From Flavobacterium psychrophilum (GTDB lineage Bacteria; Bacteroidota; Bacteroidia; Flavobacteriales; Flavobacteriaceae): 12,343 bases of DNA. Below, in pieces: positions 8,243 to 12,343 of this stretch (within the stretch, counting starts at the first letter, position 1; each line of letters opens with the position of its first letter). Under the pieces are notes generated by a model that was given only the letters and a program-made list of their open reading frames with translations, had not been told where the DNA came from and did no database searches. A program made the translations under genes and the position numbers. The DNA lies in NCBI GenBank assembly GCA_003243255.1, contig QFQM01000128.1:1-12343 (forward strand), in the 5' to 3' direction.

Positions 8243-9076
8243 ATGATCGAAATAGGAAAATACAATACGCTTAAGATAGCAAGAGATACACAAATAGGAC
8301 TTTATCTCACTGATGGCAATCAGGATATATTATTACCCAATAAATATGTTCCGAGGGAGTTTGAAATAGGAGAGGAGATGATTGTTTTTGTTTATCTTGA
8401 CCAGGAAGAACGTCCTGTTGCTACTACGCTTGAGCCTTATATTTACCTGAACGAGTTTGCGCTATTGCGTGTAAATTTCATCAATAAATTTGGCGCTTTC
8501 CTGGATATGGGACTTGAGAAAGACCTGTTTGTTCCTTTCAGGGAACAAGCCCGCGAAATGGAAAAAGGTAAACGCTACCTTGTATTCATGTATTTGGATG
8601 AAAAATCCAACAGATTAGTTGGGACCAGTAAAATCAACCAATTCCTGAGTAACGATGAGATAACTGTAGAAAAAGGTGAGGAAGTAGACCTTATCATTTC
8701 GCATATCACAGATATGGGTATTAACGTAATCATCAACGAACAGCACAAAGGTTTACTTTACAAAGATGAAGTGTATGAAGATGTGCGTACAGGTGACAGA
8801 ATGAAAGGCTACATTAAAAATATCCGCCCTGACAAAAAAATAGACGTTACGCTACAACAGGCAGGATTTGCCGGAATAGAGCCTAATGCCGAAAAAGTAC
8901 TTGATGAACTTCGTGCAAGCCGTGGTTTCCTTCGCTTAAATGACGACAGCCATCCTGAAGATATTAAGACTGTTCTTAAGATGAGTAAGAAGACTTTTAA
9001 AAAAGCAATAGGAACGCTTTACAAACAAAAACTTATCGAAATAAAAGAAGACGGGATTTATCTTGTTAGGGAATAA
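8243..9076 (+). CDS. cvfB: CvfB/YitL-like S1-domain RNA-binding protein
   Basis: This 277-residue cytoplasmic protein resembles the CvfB family (S. aureus CvfB, B. subtilis YitL), RNA-binding proteins made of tandem S1/OB domains and a winged helix. Visible here are a first OB-like unit (about 1-65, starting MIEIGKYNTLKIARDTQIGL), a second S1 unit (about 66-130, with NFINKFGAFLDMGLEKDLFVP), a third (about 140-210, with ISHITDMGINVIINEQHKGLLY) and a C-terminal winged-helix region (about 222-277, with MSKKTFKKAIGTLYKQKLI). The frame stays open upstream to a TTG at 8174, but that codon sits in the menD terminator tail, before the promoter, and would add a hydrophobic stretch not expected in this family. 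The ATG at 8243 gives the normal length. The family is linked to RNA-level regulation, but the target here is unknown. It converges on the next gene with a 5-bp gap and no hairpin between. Confidence 0.88.
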   Translation: MIEIGKYNTLKIARDTQIGLYLTDGNQDILLPNKYVPREFEIGEEMIVFVYLDQEERPVATTLEPYIYLNEFALLRVNFINKFGAFLDMGLEKDLFVPFREQAREMEKGKRYLVFMYLDEKSNRLVGTSKINQFLSNDEITVEKGEEVDLIISHITDMGINVIINEQHKGLLYKDEVYEDVRTGDRMKGYIKNIRPDKKIDVTLQQAGFAGIEPNAEKVLDELRASRGFLRLNDDSHPEDIKTVLKMSKKTFKKAIGTLYKQKLIEIKEDGIYLVRE

Positions 9077-9081
9077 ATAAT

Positions 9082-10296
9082 CTATTTGGTCTGTAAAACA
9101 TACCTCTGATACCATTTACTTAACGAAAATGCATTTTCAATTACAATAAGTAAGTACACCGCCAGTAAAACCAATTCCGGGTACCCTTTAGTGTAAAACA
9201 AATACGCTAACAGTATTGCAAGACGTGCATATTCCAGGTAATATATCCATTTACGCTGTTCGAGAAGTGCTCCGCAATTGATAAGTGTTATAAGTATAAA
9301 GCTCAGATAGAAGAGTTTATCAATTGTGTTTTGGGTAGTGTAAAAAAAAGTAAACCAGCTAAGGAGTACAACCGAAACCAATATCTGCAATGTGAGATAA
9401 TTTTTGAATTTAAGTTCTCTCAAACGAAATCTCCTGTCCTGTAAAAATCGCTTTTCAAGTTCAGGACGTATATCCTGATCCATAACTGCAGGACTTCCAA
9501 AAACGGCACTGAGTTTGCCTTTAAAGGTAGTGGCTCGTTTGTAAGATTCGTATATTTCAAAATAGTAATGGAAATGCATCCACAGGAAACTATAGCTTTT
9601 AAGCGGATGCGTTAGCCCATAGGTTGGTTGCTCTTCCTCTTCCTGAAATGTACCAAACATCTTATCCCAAAAAACAAACATATCCCCGTAGTTTTTATCA
9701 AGATACTTTTCATCCGATGCATGATGTACGCCGTGTAAAGATGGAGTAATAAAAATATACTCCAGCCATTTTACTCTTTTCAACACCTGAGTATGTGTAA
9801 AGAAGGAATATGCCCCGTGCACCAGTAGCATACTAATAACCATAGTAGGATGGAAGCCTACTAAAGGCAATATACACCAGAACACTGTGCGTATGAGAGC
9901 CTGAATAGTTGTAATTCTCGCTGAGGCCGTGAGATTGAATTCTTCACTCTGATGATGGACAATATGTGCTGCCCAAAAAAGATTCACTTCATGCCCGAGC
10001 CTGTGATACCAATACCATACAAAATCGGTCGCAAGAATTAACACGATCCATAAAACCCAATTATTAGGAATATCGAATATTCTATAATTGTTGTAAACCC
10101 AGTAGTAGACCTGGTAAAAGCTTGCCGAAACGAAGAGGTTTATCAATCGTTCAGCTATTCCTATGCTTATATTAGAAACGGAACTTTCATATTTAAACAA
10201 ATGTTCCTTTTTTCTATGCTGAGCAAGCTTATATTCTATATATAAAAACAAAAAGAATGCAGGCATTGCAAACGCCAGATAATTTAGGTTTTCCAT
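9082..10296 (-). CDS. Fatty acid hydroxylase/sterol desaturase superfamily membrane protein (alkylglycerol monooxygenase-like)
   Basis: This 404-residue integral membrane protein belongs to the diiron hydroxylase superfamily, which inserts oxygen into lipid substrates at the membrane. The three-part histidine cluster is complete: HRLGH (98-102), HIVHH (111-115) and HGVHH (188-192), with extra conserved-looking H160 and H168 between them. NYGDMFVFWDKMFGTF (202-217) is typical of the family. Membrane segments lie near 5-24, 52-70, 79-97 and 132-158. After the catalytic core there is a soluble stretch (about 218-300) and a further block of four hydrophobic segments (about 305-395). This long architecture resembles alkylglycerol monooxygenase (TMEM195/AGMO) rather than compact sterol desaturases, so an ether-lipid or fatty-acid-chain substrate is a reasonable guess, not proven. 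The ATG at 10294-10296 lies 22 nt after a TATATTTG promoter element overlapped upstream by inverted repeats. Confidence 0.88.
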   Translation of the reverse strand: MENLNYLAFAMPAFFLFLYIEYKLAQHRKKEHLFKYESSVSNISIGIAERLINLFVSASFYQVYYWVYNNYRIFDIPNNWVLWIVLILATDFVWYWYHRLGHEVNLFWAAHIVHHQSEEFNLTASARITTIQALIRTVFWCILPLVGFHPTMVISMLLVHGAYSFFTHTQVLKRVKWLEYIFITPSLHGVHHASDEKYLDKNYGDMFVFWDKMFGTFQEEEEQPTYGLTHPLKSYSFLWMHFHYYFEIYESYKRATTFKGKLSAVFGSPAVMDQDIRPELEKRFLQDRRFRLRELKFKNYLTLQILVSVVLLSWFTFFYTTQNTIDKLFYLSFILITLINCGALLEQRKWIYYLEYARLAILLAYLFYTKGYPELVLLAVYLLIVIENAFSLSKWYQRYVLQTK

Positions 10297-10318
10297 GGCT
10301 GTGTGTTATTTTTCACAG

Positions 10319-10347
10319 CAAATATAATTATTAGTCTATAGACTTAA
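10319..10347 (-). promoter_or_regulatory. Promoter of the fatty acid hydroxylase gene
   Basis: On the minus strand TATATTTG (10326 down to 10319) is a full -7 match. A one-mismatch -33 box, TTA (10347 down to 10345), lies 18 nt upstream. The start codon is 22 nt from the -7 element, giving a leader of roughly 16 nt. Confidence 0.7.
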
Positions 10348-10354
10348 TAGACTA
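10332..10354. promoter_or_regulatory. Candidate operator: AGTCTA/TAGACT inverted repeats over the -33 region
   Basis: AGTCTATAGACT (10333-10344) is a perfect 12-bp palindrome. A third half-site, TAGACT, follows at 10348-10353, so TAGTCTAT (10332-10339) also pairs with ATAGACTA (10347-10354) across 7 nt. The array covers the space between the -7 and -33 boxes of the hydroxylase promoter, and the -33 box itself. That is where a repressor would act. The half-site resembles the TAGAC type bound by some TetR-family regulators such as NemR. No regulator gene is in the window, so the binding protein is unknown. Confidence 0.5.
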
Positions 10355-10379
10355 TTTATTAACAGCTATGGTTAATAAA
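10355..10379. repeat. 9-bp inverted repeat upstream of the hydroxylase promoter
   Basis: TTTATTAAC (10355-10363) and GTTAATAAA (10371-10379) are perfect inverted arms around a 7-nt AGCTATG spacer. It abuts the TAGACT half-sites on one side and the serine hydrolase terminator on the other. It may be a second binding site for a dimeric regulator, or a weak AU-rich hairpin in the tail of the serine hydrolase transcript. Confidence 0.6.
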
Positions 10380-10407
10380 CAACAAAGCCCTTTAAAATAA
10401 GGGCTTT
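10376..10407 (-). terminator. Intrinsic terminator of the serine hydrolase gene
   Basis: AAAGCCCTT (10384-10392) and AAGGGCTTT (10399-10407) form a perfect 9-bp stem with a 6-nt loop. Read on the minus strand it begins 3 nt after the stop codon and is followed by the U-rich GTTGTTTATT. The plus-strand side has no T run, so it serves the minus strand. Confidence 0.88.
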
Positions 10408-10410
10408 ATG

Positions 10411-11613
10411 TTATAATTCTAAATCTTCATTTTTATCCGGTTTAACAGGATACTGACCAAAAATAGGAGATAATTTCCAGATTTTATATGGCTTATAAGA
10501 GAATTTATTAGAAAGGCATATCATCGTTACAGTATCTTTTTTTAGCGTAACATAAGACGATGTATTACCATGCCACCAGCCATTATGATAGAATAGCTTT
10601 TCACCGGTTTCCCATTCATGTAGGCGAATACCCAGACCATAGTTTTTAGTCCCTTTGTGCTCGTAGCTATATCCCTGAAATACTTCTTTATACAATTTAG
10701 GATTTAGGAATTTCTTTGAATAAGTTGCTAAATCAAACTTTAACAGGTCGCGTGGCGTTGAATAAATATTTTTATCTCCATACACATCATCAAGGAAATC
10801 CCATCCATACAAAACATTATTTCCTTTATATGATCGGCTGGCAGTTTCACGGTCTTTTTGGTAATCAAATACATAAGTATTTTTCATACCAAGCGGATCG
10901 AAAAGTATCTTTTTCATTGCATCACGATAATTCATATGCGTTACCTTTTCAATGATCAGTGCCAGCATTGCGTAATTTGTATTACAGTAACCAAATTTTT
11001 TATCAGGCTTGAAATAAAGATCAAATTTATGCTGTGCAAAAAGCTCCAGTATATCTTTATTTGTAAGCATGCTTCTGTCCCAAATAGCACGATCATCCAA
11101 TACATAAGCATAATTTGGCAATCCGCTTCTGTGATTAAGCAGCATCCTGACTGTAATTTCGTCATAAGGAAATTCAGGAAGCAGTGTATTTACTTTTGCA
11201 TCAAGATCCAGCTTGTTTCTGTCAATCAGCTTTAGTACGACAGCTGCTGTCAATACTTTACTTACTGATGCAATATGAACAGGTGTATTGGCATTTATAT
11301 CTTCTTTTTCGCTTCTGTTTGCAAATCCTCCATATTTTTCAAAAAGAATCTTGCCATTTTTTGCAATCAAAAGGCCACCGCTTAAATCATCTCTCTTCCA
11401 CAACTTATGATAAAAATGTTCAATACTGGCCGTCTTAGAGTTTACATAAGCTCTACTGGGCTTGCTAAAATTCGCTTTTAAAGGAGTAATATGCAAAACT
11501 GTATCTACAGCTTCTTCATCATTGTTTTTATTTTCAGCAAGTGTCGATTTGTCTTTTAAGCAGGAAACACAGGTAAACGCAAATATATAGGGTAGTATCT
11601 TTAAAAACTTCAT
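10411..11613 (-). CDS. Lipoprotein serine hydrolase, beta-lactamase/class C-like fold
   Basis: This 400-residue protein belongs to the family that includes class C beta-lactamases, D-alanyl-D-alanine carboxypeptidases and esterases such as EstB. The nucleophile motif is S116-V-S-K119 in IASVSKVLTA. The second motif is Y209-C-N211 in GYCNTNYAML, and the third is H343-N-G345 in YHNGWWHG, in place of the KTG of true beta-lactamases. LLNHRSGLPNY (158-168) is also typical of this family. The N-terminus is a lipoprotein signal ending CVS|C18, followed by a charged linker to about residue 60, so the protein is membrane-anchored outside the cytoplasm. HxG instead of KTG favours an esterase or peptidase over antibiotic resistance, but the substrate cannot be named. 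The gene stands alone, with a promoter at 11634-11641 and a terminator just behind the stop. The ATG at 11611-11613 directly begins the signal. Confidence 0.9.
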   Translation of the reverse strand: MKFLKILPYIFAFTCVSCLKDKSTLAENKNNDEEAVDTVLHITPLKANFSKPSRAYVNSKTASIEHFYHKLWKRDDLSGGLLIAKNGKILFEKYGGFANRSEKEDINANTPVHIASVSKVLTAAVVLKLIDRNKLDLDAKVNTLLPEFPYDEITVRMLLNHRSGLPNYAYVLDDRAIWDRSMLTNKDILELFAQHKFDLYFKPDKKFGYCNTNYAMLALIIEKVTHMNYRDAMKKILFDPLGMKNTYVFDYQKDRETASRSYKGNNVLYGWDFLDDVYGDKNIYSTPRDLLKFDLATYSKKFLNPKLYKEVFQGYSYEHKGTKNYGLGIRLHEWETGEKLFYHNGWWHGNTSSYVTLKKDTVTMICLSNKFSYKPYKIWKLSPIFGQYPVKPDKNEDLEL

Positions 11614-11633
11614 TCTGGTAATTAGGTAAACAG

Positions 11634-11663
11634 CAAATATAATTAAACAATAATTTTATGAAA
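11634..11663 (-). promoter_or_regulatory. Promoter of the serine hydrolase gene
   Basis: TATATTTG (11641 down to 11634, minus strand) is a full -7 match 20 nt before the start codon. The -33 position has only TTT (11663 down to 11661), 19 nt away, one mismatch to TTG. The -7 region shares a 16-bp identical stretch with the hydroxylase promoter (10317-10332). Confidence 0.65.
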
Positions 11664-11809
11664 GCTTTTTATATAAGGTTAACATTTTTTAAAATCATTT
11701 TTTGTGATGTTATCTGATAATGTTTTGAATACAAATAATTTATGTTTTAAATATTTTTTATTGATTTTATAGATAACCAAAAGCATTTTCAGTTCAAATG
11801 GTATTTTCA

Positions 11810-11839
11810 TTGGCGAATGCAAAAAATGCTTTATTTTTA
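11810..11839 (+). promoter_or_regulatory. Candidate menB promoter
   Basis: A TTG at 11810-11812 is followed after 19 nt by TATTTTTA (11832-11839), one mismatch from TAnnTTTG, and then 19 nt later by the menB ATG. Spacing and distance to the start match the other promoters here, but the -7 match is imperfect. The rest of the 245-bp divergent gap (11614-11858) is AT-rich, with no open frame of note. Confidence 0.42.
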
Positions 11840-11858
11840 CGGTAAATATTAATACAGC

Positions 11859-12343
11859 ATGAGCAATATAAACTGGAAAACCGTAAAAGAATTCGAAGAT
11901 ATTACCTATAAAAAGTGTGATGGTGTTGCACGTATCGCATTCAACAGGCCCGATGTTAGAAACGCATTTAGGCCAAGAACTACAGCAGAGCTTTTTGAAG
12001 CTTTTCTTGATGCAAGGGAAGACACTTCAATAGGTGTTGTTTTGCTATCTGCTGAAGGCCCTTCATCTAAAGATGGCGTATATTCATTCTGTAGCGGTGG
12101 AGACCAGAAAGCACGTGGTCACCAGGGTTATGTTGGTGATGATGGTATGCACAGACTAAACATCCTTGAAGTACAGCGACTAATCCGTTTTATGCCAAAA
12201 GTTGTTATCGCTGTTGTTCCCGGATGGGCAGTAGGAGGAGGGCATAGCCTTCATGTTATTTGCGATCTTACATTAGCGAGTAAAGAGCATGCTATATTCA
12301 AACAGACCGATGCTGATGTAACCAGTTTTGATGGAGGTTACGG
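11859..12343 (+). CDS. menB: 1,4-dihydroxy-2-naphthoyl-CoA synthase (partial, 3' end outside window)
   Basis: MenB is a crotonase-fold enzyme that closes the second ring of the naphthoquinone, turning o-succinylbenzoyl-CoA into 1,4-dihydroxy-2-naphthoyl-CoA in the cytoplasm. The visible 161 residues begin MSNINWKTVKEFEDITYKK and include NRPDVRNAFRP, the oxyanion-hole motif FCSGGDQKARG, PGWAVGGGHSLHVICDLTLAS, and FKQTDADVTSFDGGY at the window edge. These are characteristic of MenB rather than a generic enoyl-CoA hydratase. D151 in QTDAD is the residue that separates bicarbonate-independent enzymes (Asp, as in M. tuberculosis) from bicarbonate-dependent ones (Gly, as in E. coli). The frame is open to the end of the window. 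It shares the pathway with menD, about 3.7 kb upstream, but is separated from it by two minus-strand genes and so is transcribed independently. Confidence 0.95.
   Translation, partial: MSNINWKTVKEFEDITYKKCDGVARIAFNRPDVRNAFRPRTTAELFEAFLDAREDTSIGVVLLSAEGPSSKDGVYSFCSGGDQKARGHQGYVGDDGMHRLNILEVQRLIRFMPKVVIAVVPGWAVGGGHSLHVICDLTLASKEHAIFKQTDADVTSFDGGY

Noticed and set aside
10858..11235. Plus-strand open frame of 125 codons
   Set aside because: It lies wholly antisense to the serine hydrolase gene, which has clear catalytic motifs and a lipoprotein signal. The translation is rich in Ile, His, Cys and Phe, with no recognisable domain, and there is no promoter.
10411..11613. Antibiotic-resistance beta-lactamase
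   Set aside because: The third motif is HNG rather than KTG and the protein has a lipoprotein anchor. These features fit an esterase or peptidase of the same fold better.
1..12343. CRISPR arrays, insertion sequences, phage genes, tRNA or rRNA genes
   Set aside because: No regularly spaced repeats, transposase or integrase motifs, long terminal inverted repeats, or RNA gene folds were seen on either strand.

Overview
The window looks like a chromosomal stretch of a low-GC Flavobacteriaceae bacterium, most likely Flavobacterium or a close relative (Bacteroidota). Three things point there. Protein families and signal peptides are Flavobacteriia-like. No start is preceded by a clear Shine-Dalgarno sequence. 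Most transcription units carry the Bacteroidota -7 promoter element TAnnTTTG a short distance before the start codon. Nothing mobile, phage-like or CRISPR-like is visible, and no RNA gene is seen.

Layout. A 5'-truncated-by-window minus-strand gene for a Rossmann/DUF2520 protein (1-419) and a secreted M1 metallopeptidase (551-2479, minus) are separated by an intrinsic terminator. A divergent promoter region (2480-2665) then leads into a plus-strand run: a giant CcsB-CcsA cytochrome c haem-lyase fusion (2666-5827), a lipoprotein glutathione peroxidase (5861-6451), MenD (6497-8152) and a CvfB-like S1 RNA-binding protein (8243-9076). Terminator hairpins follow the peroxidase gene and menD. The CvfB-like gene runs tail-to-tail, 5 bp apart, into a minus-strand alkylglycerol-monooxygenase-like fatty acid hydroxylase (9082-10296). 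Upstream of that lies another minus-strand gene, a lipoprotein serine hydrolase of the beta-lactamase fold (10411-11613). A 245-bp AT-rich divergent gap leads to menB (11859 onward), which the window end cuts off.

Functionally, the clearest theme is respiration. MenD and MenB are two steps of classical o-succinylbenzoate menaquinone synthesis, CcsBA attaches haem to c-type cytochromes in the periplasm, and the exported peroxidase could protect the same compartment. The remaining genes are envelope or housekeeping functions without an obvious shared pathway.

I do not see an undescribed multi-gene system. The parts most worth a second look are small: a 114-bp intergenic region with three stacked inverted repeats, one over the hydroxylase promoter (10297-10410); a signal-peptide-like segment inside the CcsBA fusion; a terminator hairpin only 15 nt before the menD start; and two genes whose longest open frames begin at TTG codons lying inside a promoter or a terminator, so their true starts are downstream ATGs.
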